From NCBI RefSeq assembly GCF_019683635.1, contig NZ_JADGIA010000010.1, positions 1 through 48,578 of the forward strand: a DNA stretch of 48,578 nucleotides, given 5' to 3'. Made by a program: the position numbers and the translations under genes. Positions 34,001-43,968 of the stretch are shown here, piece after piece (the stretch's first letter is position 1; every line of letters starts with the position of its first letter). The notes under the pieces were generated by a model. The model was not told the DNA's origin. It searched no databases and saw only the letters and a program-made list of their open reading frames with translations. This DNA is from Thermogemmatispora sp. (GTDB lineage Bacteria; Chloroflexota; Ktedonobacteria; Ktedonobacterales; Ktedonobacteraceae).

Positions 34001-35371
34001 ATGAGCACGCAAGGACCAGGGTCCCCCTTGAATCGCCGTCGCTTCCTGCAGCGCTCGCTGGCGCTGGGGGCCAGCGTCGCGGGCTTAGAGTTGCTCGCGG
34101 CCTGTGGCGGCGCCAGCAGCAGCACCACTACCGTCAGCGCCACCGTCAATACTCTTCCCCCCTCGACCAATCCCGGAGCCGTCTATGTCTTCAACCAGGT
34201 CGTCAAAGACTTCGAGCAGGCCTATCCCCACGAGCATATCATCGGCAAGAACGACCCGTACGATCCCACGACCTACTTCGCCAAGCTGGCCGCCGGTCAG
34301 CTTGAAGACGGCATTCAAAGTTATTTCACCGAGCCACCCTTGCTCATCGCTCGTCACGCTGTGGCCGATATCACCAGCCTGGCCAAAAGTTGGCCCTCGT
34401 TCAAGGACTATATCCCCAGCATCGCCTCGATCGTGACCCGCGGCGACCGCGTCTACGGGATTCCGGTCAATGGCTACGTTCTCGGCATTTTCTATAACCG
34501 CAAGCTGTTCCAGGGAGCTGGCCTTGACCCTGACAAGCCACCCACGACCTGGGAGGACTTCCGCGGCTATGCGAAACAGCTCACCAGTTCGCAGGTAGCC
34601 GGCTTTGCGGAAACAAGCACGGCCAACCAGGGCGGCTGGCATTTCACCAACTGGATGTACACCGCCGGCGGCGATATGGAGTCCTCCGATGGCACTAAGG
34701 CTGTCTTCAATAGTCCCCAGGGGGTGAGCGTGCTGAATTTCCTGAAGGCTATGCGCTTCACCGATCGCTCGATGACGCAGCAGCAGCTGTTGACCCAGGC
34801 CGATACGCTGCAGCTGCTGGCAACCGGCAAGGTGGCGATGGTGGTGATGGCCCCCGATCAGCTCAATGCGCTGCAGGCGCAGTACCAGGCCAACTTGAAG
34901 GATTTCGGCATTGGTCCGATGCCCCAGAATGGCGGCAACGCGGCGCTGACCGGCGGCAATCTCTGGGTCTTCAATCCGAAGTCGGCCCCCGAGGTGATTA
35001 AAGCCGCCTTCGACTATGTGATTTATTCGAACTTCAATCTGGACGTTGTTGAGCGAAGCCTGGCTGAGCAAGCTGCTGCCGGTCAGGCCGTGGGCGCTCC
35101 AACGGCGGTGCTTTTCCAGGGAGCTTTTCAGCAGCAGCTCTCGGCTCTCTATCGCAAGTATGCCACAGTACCTCTGGAGAACTACACTTCCTTTATGAAC
35201 GCTACGCTCCAGCTTCGCCCGGAGCCGCGCAATCAGACGCAGAAAATGTATGCCACCCTCGACCCGGTCATGCAGGCTATTCTGACCGACCCCAAGGCCG
35301 ACCCGGAAACGCTGCTGAACCAGGCCGCTCATCAGTTCCAGCAGATTCTCGATCAGTCGTCTTCGTCCTAG
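34001..35371 (+). CDS. ABC sugar-binding protein, Tat-exported lipoprotein
   Basis: A 456-residue extracellular solute-binding protein (family 1). The N-terminus has a twin-arginine signal (NRRRFLQRSLALGASVAG) followed by a lipobox LLAAC (Cys about residue 35), so it is exported folded and lipid-anchored. The mature domain has QAYPHEHIIGKNDPYDPTTY, YGIPVNGYVLGIFYNRKLF and PPTTWEDFRGYAKQL, standard for carbohydrate binders. The ribosome site AAGGAGGTTATCCT is nearly full complementarity to 16S rRNA, so strong expression is expected. It feeds the two permeases encoded next; the probable ligand is an alpha-glucan oligosaccharide. Confidence 0.93.
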   Translation: MSTQGPGSPLNRRRFLQRSLALGASVAGLELLAACGGASSSTTTVSATVNTLPPSTNPGAVYVFNQVVKDFEQAYPHEHIIGKNDPYDPTTYFAKLAAGQLEDGIQSYFTEPPLLIARHAVADITSLAKSWPSFKDYIPSIASIVTRGDRVYGIPVNGYVLGIFYNRKLFQGAGLDPDKPPTTWEDFRGYAKQLTSSQVAGFAETSTANQGGWHFTNWMYTAGGDMESSDGTKAVFNSPQGVSVLNFLKAMRFTDRSMTQQQLLTQADTLQLLATGKVAMVVMAPDQLNALQAQYQANLKDFGIGPMPQNGGNAALTGGNLWVFNPKSAPEVIKAAFDYVIYSNFNLDVVERSLAEQAAAGQAVGAPTAVLFQGAFQQQLSALYRKYATVPLENYTSFMNATLQLRPEPRNQTQKMYATLDPVMQAILTDPKADPETLLNQAAHQFQQILDQSSSS

Positions 35372-35482
35372 AGAGGTTTGCCCGCTATGTTTCCGCGCCG
35401 TGGGCCTGCGTAGTGCCCAGCATCCTACCCGGCCAGGGCGCTCGCGCCACTGCGCGGGCACGGCGCACTGAAGGAGGACCTC

Positions 35483-36490
35483 ATGTCGCTTTCTTCGTCG
35501 TCATCATCGCCGCTCTCGCCAGCGCAGGAGTCGACGCCGCTCCTGACCTCGGACGAGGGGCTTATGACCGTCCGCTGGGCGCTTGTCCAGCGCCGCGGCG
35601 GCCTGCGCCGACGGCGACGCTGGGCGCTGTGGCGTCAGGTCCAGGGCTATCTCTTCCTGTTGCCAGCGTTGCTGATCTTTGCGCTCTTCGTCTGGTACCC
35701 GGTGGTGCTGGGCTTTGTGATGAGCTTTCAGAGCGTCGACTTGATCAATCCCGCGACCTGGGTCGGCTGGGCAAACTACCGCCACGTCTTCGCCGATCCC
35801 CTCTTCGCCATCGCCTGGCGCAATACGCTGGCATTTACCGGCTATGCCTTGCTCTTTGGGTATCTGGTGCCGCTAGTGCTGGCACTGGCCATTAACGAGA
35901 TGCGCCACGGCAAGAGCTATTTCCGCCTGGCCTTCTACCTGCCAGTCATGCTGCCGCCAATTGTGACGGTCTTCTTGTGGCGCTGGATGTATGACCCTGA
36001 CTCGGGCTTGCTGAACGCGCTCTTGAGCCTGGTCCATCTGCCAGGCCGGCTCTGGTTGGAAGATCCGCAGACCGCGCTCCCTGCGCTGGTAGTGGTGGCG
36101 ACCTGGAGCGCCGCCGGCTCGACGATGCTGGTCTATCTCGCCGCCCTTCAGGGCGTGCCAGCCTCTCTCTACGAGGCCGCAGAGATCGATGGGGCCGGCT
36201 TCTGGCGCCGCCTCTGGCATGTGACGCTGCCCTGCATTCGTCCAATTATGCTGCTGATGCTGGTGCTGCAGATCATCGCGACGATGCAGGTCTTTATCGA
36301 GCCGTTTACGATCACCGATGGCGGCCCCCAGCACGCTACGCTGAGTATCCTGCTGCTGATCTACACCTACGCTTTTCAGAATGCGGATTTCGGCGAGGCC
36401 AGTGCCCTCAGTGTGCTGCTCTTCCTGGTGCTGGCCGCGTTTGGGCTGATCTACCTGCGCCTGACGAGCCGTATGCTGCAAGGAGATTGA
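35483..36490 (+). CDS. ABC sugar permease (MalF/UgpA type)
   Basis: A 335-residue inner-membrane permease with six core helices (GYLFLLPALLIFALFVWYPV onward). The EAA loop is YEAAEIDGAGFWRRLWHVTLPCIRP, which contacts the ATPase. GGPQHATLSILLLIYTYAF is the usual C-terminal family segment. The 50-residue basic N-terminus is longer than average. Start supported by AAGGAGG. No ATPase gene is in this operon, so a shared MsmK/MalK-type ATPase encoded elsewhere must power it. Confidence 0.93.
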   Translation: MSLSSSSSSPLSPAQESTPLLTSDEGLMTVRWALVQRRGGLRRRRRWALWRQVQGYLFLLPALLIFALFVWYPVVLGFVMSFQSVDLINPATWVGWANYRHVFADPLFAIAWRNTLAFTGYALLFGYLVPLVLALAINEMRHGKSYFRLAFYLPVMLPPIVTVFLWRWMYDPDSGLLNALLSLVHLPGRLWLEDPQTALPALVVVATWSAAGSTMLVYLAALQGVPASLYEAAEIDGAGFWRRLWHVTLPCIRPIMLLMLVLQIIATMQVFIEPFTITDGGPQHATLSILLLIYTYAFQNADFGEASALSVLLFLVLAAFGLIYLRLTSRMLQGD

Positions 36491-36492
36491 CG

Positions 36493-37530
36493 ATGGCCAC
36501 AGAGTACCATGAGCCGCTTCTTGAGCAGGAGCCAGGTTCTGACCAGCGCCGCCAGAGAGATTCCGCAGATGGGCTGGCCCGCTCCCTGCTCAGGCGCGGA
36601 TGGCGCTGGCACCGCTCTGCCACAGCGACCTCTCGCTCATCTGAGGTCAGCAGCGAGCGCACGCTGCTTTCGCCCCTGATGCTGCGGCGTCCGCTGGTGC
36701 GCTTCTGCTATTGGGCGGTCTTTCTGCTGTTACTCGTGGGGACGCTGACGACGCTGGGACCGCTCTACTGGATGGTGAGCGGAGCCTTGAAGTCGAATGT
36801 GGAGATTTTCCAGAGGCCCCCCACGTTCTGGCCCGCTCATCCCCAATGGAGCAACTATAGCAATGCCTGGCAGATTCTGCAGCTTCCGCTCTATCTAGGG
36901 AATTCGCTGATTCTGGCTGCGGGGGCGGTGCTGCTGCAGTTGCTGGTCTCAGCGACGGCTGCATATGCCCTCTCGAAACTGCGCCCCTGGGGACGGAGCG
37001 CGATTCTGTTCGCCTTCTTTGCGACGTTGATGGTGCCCCCGGTCGTCTATTTGATCCCGCAGTTTGTCAATATCAGCGATCTGCCCCTGATCCACGTCTC
37101 GCTGATCAATAACTGGGCCGGGGTCTGGCTGCCCGAGGCGGCCAACGCTTTCAATATTCTGATCCTGAAGAGCTTCTTCGATACCATCCCCGGCGAGCTG
37201 ACCGATGCGGCCCGCCTGGATGGCGCCAGTAGCTGGCAGGTCTTTATACGCATTGTGTTACCCCTCTCGCGCCCAGCTCTGGCGGTGATCACGATTTTTA
37301 CGGTGATTGCTTCCTGGAAAGATTTCCTCTGGCCGCTGCTGGTGCTCTCGAATAGCAATCTGCAGCCGTTGATGGTGGCTCTCTACCATGAGTCGGGCCT
37401 TAACGCTAATCTGCCGTTTAGCTATCTGATGGCCGGCCTGGTCTTTGCCAGTCTCCCGCCCATTCTGCTGTTTTTGCTCTTCCAGCGCCAGATCATTCGT
37501 GGTGTCAATTTGACAGGCTTGAAGGGCTAG
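36493..37530 (+). CDS. ABC sugar permease (MalG/UgpE type)
   Basis: A 345-residue permease and partner of the preceding one. After a long hydrophilic N-terminus of about 70 residues, helix 1 is FCYWAVFLLLLVGTLTTLGP; the EAA loop is PGELTDAARLDGASSWQVFIRIVLP. YWMVSGALKSNVEIFQRPPTFWP is characteristic of MalG-type proteins. The ATG at 36493 follows AGGAG by seven bases and lies just past the upstream stop. The extended N-terminal tail is uncommon for this family. Confidence 0.93.
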   Translation: MATEYHEPLLEQEPGSDQRRQRDSADGLARSLLRRGWRWHRSATATSRSSEVSSERTLLSPLMLRRPLVRFCYWAVFLLLLVGTLTTLGPLYWMVSGALKSNVEIFQRPPTFWPAHPQWSNYSNAWQILQLPLYLGNSLILAAGAVLLQLLVSATAAYALSKLRPWGRSAILFAFFATLMVPPVVYLIPQFVNISDLPLIHVSLINNWAGVWLPEAANAFNILILKSFFDTIPGELTDAARLDGASSWQVFIRIVLPLSRPALAVITIFTVIASWKDFLWPLLVLSNSNLQPLMVALYHESGLNANLPFSYLMAGLVFASLPPILLFLLFQRQIIRGVNLTGLKG

Positions 37531-37646
37531 CCTGCTAGCTCATGAGCCTGCCAGGTGCTCTCTGGCAAGGCGCTGCCAGGGCGATAGCAGATGCGATGGA
37601 CAGTCACATGACCAGGCACAATGAGGTCAGAAAGGAATGGTTTCGT

Positions 37647-40600
37647 ATGCAGGATGCAATGCAGCGAATAATGGTCGCGCTGCGCAGGAACAGTAGTCGC
37701 AGGCTGGCGCTGCTGCTCGCGACGCTGCTATTGGTGCTTGGGAGCCTCGGAGCTTTGCTCACGCTGCCGCTCCTGGCGAAGGAGGTGAAGGCGAGCACCG
37801 CCGCGGTCACCGGTGGCGCTGGGGCGACGCTTCCCTATGTGGAGATGGAAGCGCACCAGGCTACAACCAATGGGAGTATTCTGGGACCCGATTTTTCGCT
37901 TGGGAGCCTGGCCTCCGATGCCGTGGATCGCCAGGCAGTCCTGTTGACCAGCGGTCAGTATGTACAGTTTACACTGACGCAGCCTGCCAATGCCCTGAAT
38001 CTGCGCTACAGTATCCCGGACTCCGCCAGCGGCGGCGGCATCTCGGCCACGCTGAGCATCTATATCAATGGGGTGAAGCAGTCTCAGGAGTTGCAGCTGA
38101 CGTCGAAATATAGCTGGCTCTACGGGCAGCCGAATTTTTCGAACTGCAACGCCAACGACTGGAGCGATACGCCTGGCGGCACGCCGCATCATCAGTTCGA
38201 TGAGGTGCATGTTCTGCTGCCGCAGATGAGCACAGGGACGACGGTCAAGCTGCAGGTCGATCCTGAGAATACAGCCCCCTGGTACGCCATTGATGTGGCC
38301 GATTTCGAGCAGGTACCGGCCCCGCTGACACAGCCCGCCGGCTCAATCTCGGTGACCGATCCACCATATAATGCTGATCCTACGGGCAAGGTCGATGCCA
38401 CGAGCGCCATTCAGCAGGCTGTCAATGATGCCTCGGCCCAGGGCAAGACGGTCTGGCTGCCCAAGGGGACCTATCTGGTGACCAGCCATATTCTGGTCAA
38501 CAATGTGACGATGACTGGGGCAGGCCCCTGGTATACTGTGCTGACGGGCGCTCCCGTGGGCAGCAACGGCACGGGCGTCGGTGTCTACGGCTACGATGCC
38601 TACGATGGTCAGACCAGCTCCAATGTGACTCTGTCAAACTTCGCCATCGAGGGGCAGATCACGAACCGCATCGACTGCCTCCAGGATAACGGTATCGGTG
38701 GCTCCCTGAACAATTCAACGATCTCGAACATCTGGATCGAACACACCAAGGTGGGGATGTGGTTCGATGGTCCCTTCAGCGGCCTGAAGATCACCGGCTG
38801 CCGCATCGATAGCGTGCTGGCCGATGGCATCAATTTCCATCGCAACGTGACCAACTCCAGTGTGACGCAGACCATTGTACGTGGCACCGGCGATGATGGT
38901 CTGGCGATGTGGTCGGCTACCGATAATGTGCCGGCCACTGGCGACAGCAACAATACGTTCGATCACGATACGGTGCAGTCGCCGTATCTGGCCAACGGGA
39001 TTGCGATCTACGGCGGTAATGGCAACAGCGTGACCAACGATCTGGTGACCGGCTCGCAGTACCGCGGCGGCGGCATCATGATCGATTATGAGGACTTTGG
39101 CAATGCCACCGCGCCTTTCGCCGGGACAACGACGGTGAGCAATGATACGATCCGGCAGACGGCGGGTATCGGCGACCAGGGCATTCAGCAGTTTGGGGCT
39201 TTGATGTTCTGGGCCGACAGCGGCGCGATGAACGCGACGTTCACGGTCTCGAATGTGGAGATCGATAACAGCCAGTATATGGCGATCTCGTTTGATGGCG
39301 GCAACCCCATCAGTACGGTCAATATGAATGGGGTGAACATCAGCGGCGCTGAGTTCGCCTTTTCGAACAAGGTGAGCCAGGTGACCGGCTCGGCGAGCAA
39401 TGTGACAGCCAGCGGGCTGACGGTGGCCAGCATCCAGAGCTGCGAGAGCAGCGGGTCCTGGAATATCACCCTGGGCAGCGGTAACTCCGGCTGGAGTCCT
39501 AGCTCGCAGGTCTGTGGCTTCCCAACAGGCACGCCAACCCCGACGCCTTCGCCAACGGCTCCATTGCCGACACCAACACCTTCGCCGACCCCAACGCCAC
39601 AGCCGGCACCGACGGGGACGCTGGTCCTGGCGATCAATGCCGGTGGCAGTGCGACTGGCAATTTCGTGGCCGACACCGACTACGATCAGGGCAACCAGTA
39701 CAGCGATACCTCGACGGCCATCAATACCAGCCGCGTGGCCGAATCTATCCCGCAGGCGGTCTGGCAGTCCTGTCGCTGGAATAGCTCCTTTACGTACACA
39801 ATCGGGGGCCTGCGCGCGGGCAACAGCTACACGGTGGCGCTCGATTGGGCAGAATTGACCTGGACGGCTGCGGGCCAGCGCCTCTTCAATGTGGCGATCA
39901 ATGGGACGACGGTGCTGAGCCGCTTCGATGTCTACGCCACGGCAGGCTACAAGACTGCGTTGCAGAAGCAGTTTACGGTAGCGGCCAATAGCAGCGGCCA
40001 GATCGTGATCGCCTTTACACAGGGCGGAGCCGATAATCCCTTTATCAGCGGCATTGAGATCTGGCAGCCGTCAGGCGGCACGGCAACACCGACCCCAACA
40101 GTGACAGTGACGCCAACGAGCACGCCCACACCGACGCCTGCTCCGTCGGGGACGCTGGTGCTGGCCATCAATGCCGGCGGCGGTGCGGCTGGCAATTTCG
40201 TGGCCGATACGGACTACAATCAGGGGAATCAGTATAGCGATACCTCGACGGCCATTAATACCAGTGGCGTCAGCAATCCCGCCCCACAGGCGGTCTGGCA
40301 GTCCTGCCGCTGGAATAGCTCCTTTACGTATACCATCCCCGGCTTGACGGCGGGGACAGTCTATGTGGTGAAGCTGGATTGGGCCGAGTTGACTTTCCAG
40401 GCCCCCGGCCAGCGCGTCTTCAATGTGACGATCAACGGGAGTCCGGCCCTGATAAACTTCGATGTCTATGCCACCGCAGGCTATAAGACTGCCGTACAGC
40501 GCCAGTTTAATGTGGCGGCCAATAGCAGCGGCCAGATCGTCATTGCTTTCACGCAGGGGACTGCCAAGGCCGACAATCCTTTCATTAATGGCATCGAGAT

Positions 40601-41096
40601 CTGGAAGCCAACCAGTACGCCGACGCCTCCCCCGACCGGAACGTTGATCACCGCGATCAACGCTGGTGGTTCGACTGCGGGCAATTTTGTGGCCGATACG
40701 GGCTACAACCAGGGGAACCAGTATAGCGATACCTCGACAGCCATTAATACCAGCGGCGTCAGCAATCCCGCCCCACAGGCGGTCTGGCAGTCCTGCCGCT
40801 GGAATAGCTCCTTCACTTACACCATCACTGGACTGTTCGCCGGGGCACGCTATACGGTGAAGCTGGATTGGGCCGAGCTGACTTTCCAGGCTTCAGGAAA
40901 GCGCGTCTTCAATGTGGCGATCAATGGACAGACGGTGCTGAGCAATTTCGATGTCTATGCCACCGCAGGCTATAAGACTGCTCTGCAGCGCCAGTTCACG
41001 GTTCAGGCTAACAGCAGTGGCCAGATCGTGATCTCCTTTACCCAGGGAAGCGCCGACAATCCCTTCATCAATGGCATCGAGATCTATCAGGCCTGA
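37647..41096 (+). CDS. Secreted GH87-like alpha-1,3-glucanase with three malectin-like repeats
   Basis: A protein of about 1149 residues. Signal peptide about residues 12-50 (LALLLATLLLVLGSLGALL). Then a CBM35-like module (about 60-210: YVEMEAHQATTNGS, GQYVQFTLTQPANALNLRYS, STYSWLYG-type segment) and a right-handed beta-helix catalytic domain starting YNADPTGKVDATSAIQQAVN. The helix carries ADGINFH (Asp 393) and, 23 residues later, the Asp pair 416-417 in TGDDGLAMWS; this one-plus-two Asp spacing is what I recall for GH87 mycodextranases. Three 150-residue malectin-like repeats follow, joined by Thr/Pro linkers. The enzyme should cut alpha-1,3-glucan outside the cell. Start ATG 37647 has AAAGGA upstream; the open frame extends to 37542. 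Confidence 0.78.
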   Translation: MQDAMQRIMVALRRNSSRRLALLLATLLLVLGSLGALLTLPLLAKEVKASTAAVTGGAGATLPYVEMEAHQATTNGSILGPDFSLGSLASDAVDRQAVLLTSGQYVQFTLTQPANALNLRYSIPDSASGGGISATLSIYINGVKQSQELQLTSKYSWLYGQPNFSNCNANDWSDTPGGTPHHQFDEVHVLLPQMSTGTTVKLQVDPENTAPWYAIDVADFEQVPAPLTQPAGSISVTDPPYNADPTGKVDATSAIQQAVNDASAQGKTVWLPKGTYLVTSHILVNNVTMTGAGPWYTVLTGAPVGSNGTGVGVYGYDAYDGQTSSNVTLSNFAIEGQITNRIDCLQDNGIGGSLNNSTISNIWIEHTKVGMWFDGPFSGLKITGCRIDSVLADGINFHRNVTNSSVTQTIVRGTGDDGLAMWSATDNVPATGDSNNTFDHDTVQSPYLANGIAIYGGNGNSVTNDLVTGSQYRGGGIMIDYEDFGNATAPFAGTTTVSNDTIRQTAGIGDQGIQQFGALMFWADSGAMNATFTVSNVEIDNSQYMAISFDGGNPISTVNMNGVNISGAEFAFSNKVSQVTGSASNVTASGLTVASIQSCESSGSWNITLGSGNSGWSPSSQVCGFPTGTPTPTPSPTAPLPTPTPSPTPTPQPAPTGTLVLAINAGGSATGNFVADTDYDQGNQYSDTSTAINTSRVAESIPQAVWQSCRWNSSFTYTIGGLRAGNSYTVALDWAELTWTAAGQRLFNVAINGTTVLSRFDVYATAGYKTALQKQFTVAANSSGQIVIAFTQGGADNPFISGIEIWQPSGGTATPTPTVTVTPTSTPTPTPAPSGTLVLAINAGGGAAGNFVADTDYNQGNQYSDTSTAINTSGVSNPAPQAVWQSCRWNSSFTYTIPGLTAGTVYVVKLDWAELTFQAPGQRVFNVTINGSPALINFDVYATAGYKTAVQRQFNVAANSSGQIVIAFTQGTAKADNPFINGIEIWKPTSTPTPPPTGTLITAINAGGSTAGNFVADTGYNQGNQYSDTSTAINTSGVSNPAPQAVWQSCRWNSSFTYTITGLFAGARYTVKLDWAELTFQASGKRVFNVAINGQTVLSNFDVYATAGYKTALQRQFTVQANSSGQIVISFTQGSADNPFINGIEIYQA
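39615..41093 (+). repeat. Three tandem malectin-like domain repeats
   Basis: Units at about 39615-40070, 40148-40605 and 40640-41093, each encoding LAINAGG...GNFVADT-Y-QGNQYSDTSTAINTS...QAVWQSCRWNSSFTYTI...FDVYATAGYKTA...SGQIVI-FTQG...NPFI-GIEI. Units 2 and 3 share long near-identical DNA stretches (for example 40228-40325 with 40720-40812), so that duplication is recent or maintained by gene conversion. Confidence 0.9.
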
Positions 41097-41182
41097 TCTG
41101 CCTGCATGGGATACAGCATCGCTTTCCCTGACAGGTGAGTGGATAAGCAGACGAGCAAGGAAGCTGGTTGCTGGATAGAAAA

Positions 41183-41228
41183 GACCCCGCTCGGAGCGCG
41201 GAGCGCTCGCTCCGCCTCCGGAGGGGTC
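41183..41228 (+). other. Strong intercistronic hairpin between GH87-like and GH31 genes
   Basis: GACCCC (41183-41188) pairs with GGGGTC (41223-41228), and inside it CGGAGCG (41192-41198) pairs with CGCTCCG (41208-41214). A short GTTTT follows eight bases later or so. It may be a partial terminator that lowers GH31 expression, or an mRNA 3' stabiliser. Confidence 0.55.
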
Positions 41229-41350
41229 AGGTTTTCACAGGCCGGCCCGGCCCAGTTCAACAGCGCTTCTTTGCCCGTTTTTCAGCGAACCGATGATCAG
41301 CGGTCAGCTTATAAAAACAAGCAACTAGAGTGGAAAGGAACCAAGATTTC

Positions 41351-43912
41351 ATGGAGAGGGCACAGCCAGTAGCCACCAATGCTCACCCCGCTGTCACCTT
41401 ACCGGACGGCTATCGGGTCCTGGGTCAAGCCCAGGTCTGCGAGCGAGACGCCGCCAGGATCTGCCTACGCAGCGGACCGGCCAGCGTTGAGGTGACGGCC
41501 CTTGCGCCGGACCTCTTCCGCGTTGGCCTCTTTCTGGATGGCCGTCCCCGCCGCTACGAGTCGCCGGCAGTGGTGGAACAAGCCTGGCAGCCAGAGTCTG
41601 TCACTATCACAGAGCCAGCAGCGGGACAGCTGAGCATGGCCACCTCGTTCGCGACGGCGCACCTCTCTCTTGATCCCTTGCGTCTCAGTTTTTCCGATCC
41701 GAGCGGGCGGATCTTCGCCGCCGATGATCCCGAGCTGGGGATGGGCTGGTTCGAACGGCCCGCCGAGGAGGCCCTGCTACCGCTGGCCAATGTGGCCGGA
41801 ACCCTCGGCCTACCGCTGCGCGTCTATAAGCGACACCTGCCCGAGGAGCGCTATTTCGGCTGTGGCGAGCGCTTCGGCGGTTTGGATAAGACAGGGACCT
41901 ACCAGATCTTTTGGAACACCGATCCGCAACCCGGGCACAGCGTTTTCCACAATAACTTGTATGTCTCTATCCCTTTTACGCTGGTGCTGGCCGATGGTCT
42001 GGCCTGGGGGCTGTTTCTGGATAATCCCGGGCGGGTGGCTTTCGATCTGGCTCATGAGCATCCAGCTCGCTCCTGGTTCGGCACCAGTACCGGCGACCTG
42101 ATCTATTATGTCTTCTGTGGCCCGACCCCACAGGCCGTGCTGGAGCGCTACACCGAGTTGACTGGGCGCACTCCTCTGCCACCACTCTGGTCGCTCGGCA
42201 ACGGACAGAGCCGCTTCAGCTATGCTTCCGCCGAGGAGCTGCGCGAGGTGGCGACCACCTTCCGCGCGCGCGATATTCCGTGCGACACGCTCTATCTGGA
42301 TATCGATGCGCTCGATGGCTACCGCGTCTTTACGTGGGATCAGGAGCGCTTTCCCGATCCCGCCGGCCTCTTCTCCGAGCTGCGCGCGCAAGGCTTCCAT
42401 GTGGTGAGCATTGTTGATGCGGGCATCAAGGTCGATGAGCACTACGCGGTCTATGTAGATGGCAAGCGGCGCGATCTTTATTGCAAGACCCCCGACTATC
42501 AGGATTATCAAAATGCGGTCTGGCCGGGCCTTTGCGTCTTTCCCGATGTGACCAACCCGGCGGCGCGCGCCTGGTGGGGCGAGCAGCATCGCTCACTGCT
42601 CGATGCTGGGGTAGCCGGCATTTGGACCGATATGAACGAGCCGGCTGTTTTTATTCCGGTACATGGGACGCTGCCCCCTGAGACGATCCACCCCGGCGGC
42701 GGGACTCCACGTCTGCATGTTGAGATTCACAATGCCTATGGCTCGTTATTGGTCCAGGCGACGCGCGAGGGTCTGGAGCGCCTGCGCCCGGACCAGCGCC
42801 CGTTTGTGATTTCGCGCGCCGGCTACGCTGGTATCCAGCGCCATGCTTTGATCTGGACCGGCGATAATGCGTCAACGTGGGAGGATCTGGCGCAGAGTGT
42901 GTCGCAGTTGCTCAATCTGGGTCTCTCCGGTGTGAGCTGGTGTGGCAGCGACATCGGTGGCTTCTATGGCGATTGTAGCGGCGAGCTGCTGGCTCGCTGG
43001 ACAGAGTTCGGGATCTTTCAGGCTTTCTGCCGCAACCACTCGGAGAAGCAGACGCGCCGTCAAGAGCCGTGGGTCTTTGGCGAGCCGTACGAGTCGGTCT
43101 GTCGCGCCATGCTCAAGCTACGGCAGCGTCTGCTCCCCTACCTGTATACGCTGTTCGAGGAGTGCCATCGCACTGGTGCGCCAGTGCTGCGCCCGCTCTT
43201 CTGGATGGCGCCGGCAGACCCCGTCGCCTGGGCTTACGATGACGAAGCGCTCTGCGGCCCTGCGCTGCTCGTAGCTCCTGTCTCGCGCCCGGGTGTCAGT
43301 CACCGTCATGTCTATCTGCCCGCCGGCACCTGGTTCCACTTCTGGAGCGGCCAGCGCTTGAGCGGTCCGGCCCATGTGGTAGCCTATGCCCCGCTCGGGC
43401 AGCCAGCGCTCTACGTGCGGGCGAATACGGCGGTGCCACTCTGGCCCGAGATGAACTACGTGGGAGAGCGAGCACCAGATCCGCTGACACTGCTGCTTTA
43501 CCCAGCCGAAGGGAGCGGCGAGAGCAGTCTCTACGAGGACGCCGGCGATGGCTATGGCTACTTGCAGGGGGAATACGCTCGCCGGCGCATCATTTGCGAG
43601 GTCGAGGGCGATGAGATTCGCGTGTTCCTCAGCGCCCGCGAGGGCAGCTTTGTGCCGCAGCGCCAGCGCATCGTGTTGGAGCTGCGTGCCCTTGAGCGCG
43701 CTCCCCGGAGTGTCGAGCAACGCACCGGAGACGGTGACTCTGCCGGTCCGGTCGAGTGGTCCTATGACCAGGAGCAGGGCCGCCTGCTGGTGACGTTGCG
43801 GGAGCAGGTTGAGGCGCAGGAGCTGAGCATCCGCCTGGCGGCAACAGCCACCGAGGGAGGATCTGGCGCCTGGCTGGAGGAGACGGACGAGGAGCCTGCT
43901 GATCGGCTTTGA
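41351..43912 (+). CDS. Glycoside hydrolase family 31 alpha-glucosidase
   Basis: An 853-residue cytosolic enzyme (no signal peptide). Order: N-terminal beta-sandwich with FGCGERFGGLDKTGTYQIFW, (beta/alpha)8 barrel with PPLWSLGNGQSRFSYAS and DTLYLDIDALDGYRVFTWD, then C-terminal beta domains. The nucleophile is Asp 427 in GIWTDMNEPAVF and the acid/base is Asp 505 in IWTGDNASTWEDL. DIGGFYGD and GEPYESVCRAMLKLRQRLLPYLYTLF are also diagnostic. Retaining exo-hydrolysis of alpha-glucosides is expected; preference for 1,3-linked (nigerose-type) substrates is inferred from the locus. The frame opens at GTG 41330, but ATG 41351 with AAAGGA upstream is preferred. Last gene of the operon, before a terminator. 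Confidence 0.95.
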   Translation: MERAQPVATNAHPAVTLPDGYRVLGQAQVCERDAARICLRSGPASVEVTALAPDLFRVGLFLDGRPRRYESPAVVEQAWQPESVTITEPAAGQLSMATSFATAHLSLDPLRLSFSDPSGRIFAADDPELGMGWFERPAEEALLPLANVAGTLGLPLRVYKRHLPEERYFGCGERFGGLDKTGTYQIFWNTDPQPGHSVFHNNLYVSIPFTLVLADGLAWGLFLDNPGRVAFDLAHEHPARSWFGTSTGDLIYYVFCGPTPQAVLERYTELTGRTPLPPLWSLGNGQSRFSYASAEELREVATTFRARDIPCDTLYLDIDALDGYRVFTWDQERFPDPAGLFSELRAQGFHVVSIVDAGIKVDEHYAVYVDGKRRDLYCKTPDYQDYQNAVWPGLCVFPDVTNPAARAWWGEQHRSLLDAGVAGIWTDMNEPAVFIPVHGTLPPETIHPGGGTPRLHVEIHNAYGSLLVQATREGLERLRPDQRPFVISRAGYAGIQRHALIWTGDNASTWEDLAQSVSQLLNLGLSGVSWCGSDIGGFYGDCSGELLARWTEFGIFQAFCRNHSEKQTRRQEPWVFGEPYESVCRAMLKLRQRLLPYLYTLFEECHRTGAPVLRPLFWMAPADPVAWAYDDEALCGPALLVAPVSRPGVSHRHVYLPAGTWFHFWSGQRLSGPAHVVAYAPLGQPALYVRANTAVPLWPEMNYVGERAPDPLTLLLYPAEGSGESSLYEDAGDGYGYLQGEYARRRIICEVEGDEIRVFLSAREGSFVPQRQRIVLELRALERAPRSVEQRTGDGDSAGPVEWSYDQEQGRLLVTLREQVEAQELSIRLAATATEGGSGAWLEETDEEPADRL

Positions 43913-43968
43913 GCTGTAGGCAAGCTGTTGACCTTCCCGCTGCTCGCCCTGGTCACTCACCAGGCATT

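Noticed and set aside
34085-35461. A 458-codon open frame antisense to the sugar-binding protein gene.
   Set aside because: It mirrors a well-supported gene on the other strand; long antisense frames are expected in this GC-rich DNA, and no domain is recognisable. The same holds for 9323-10261, 15673-16602 and 41810-42589.
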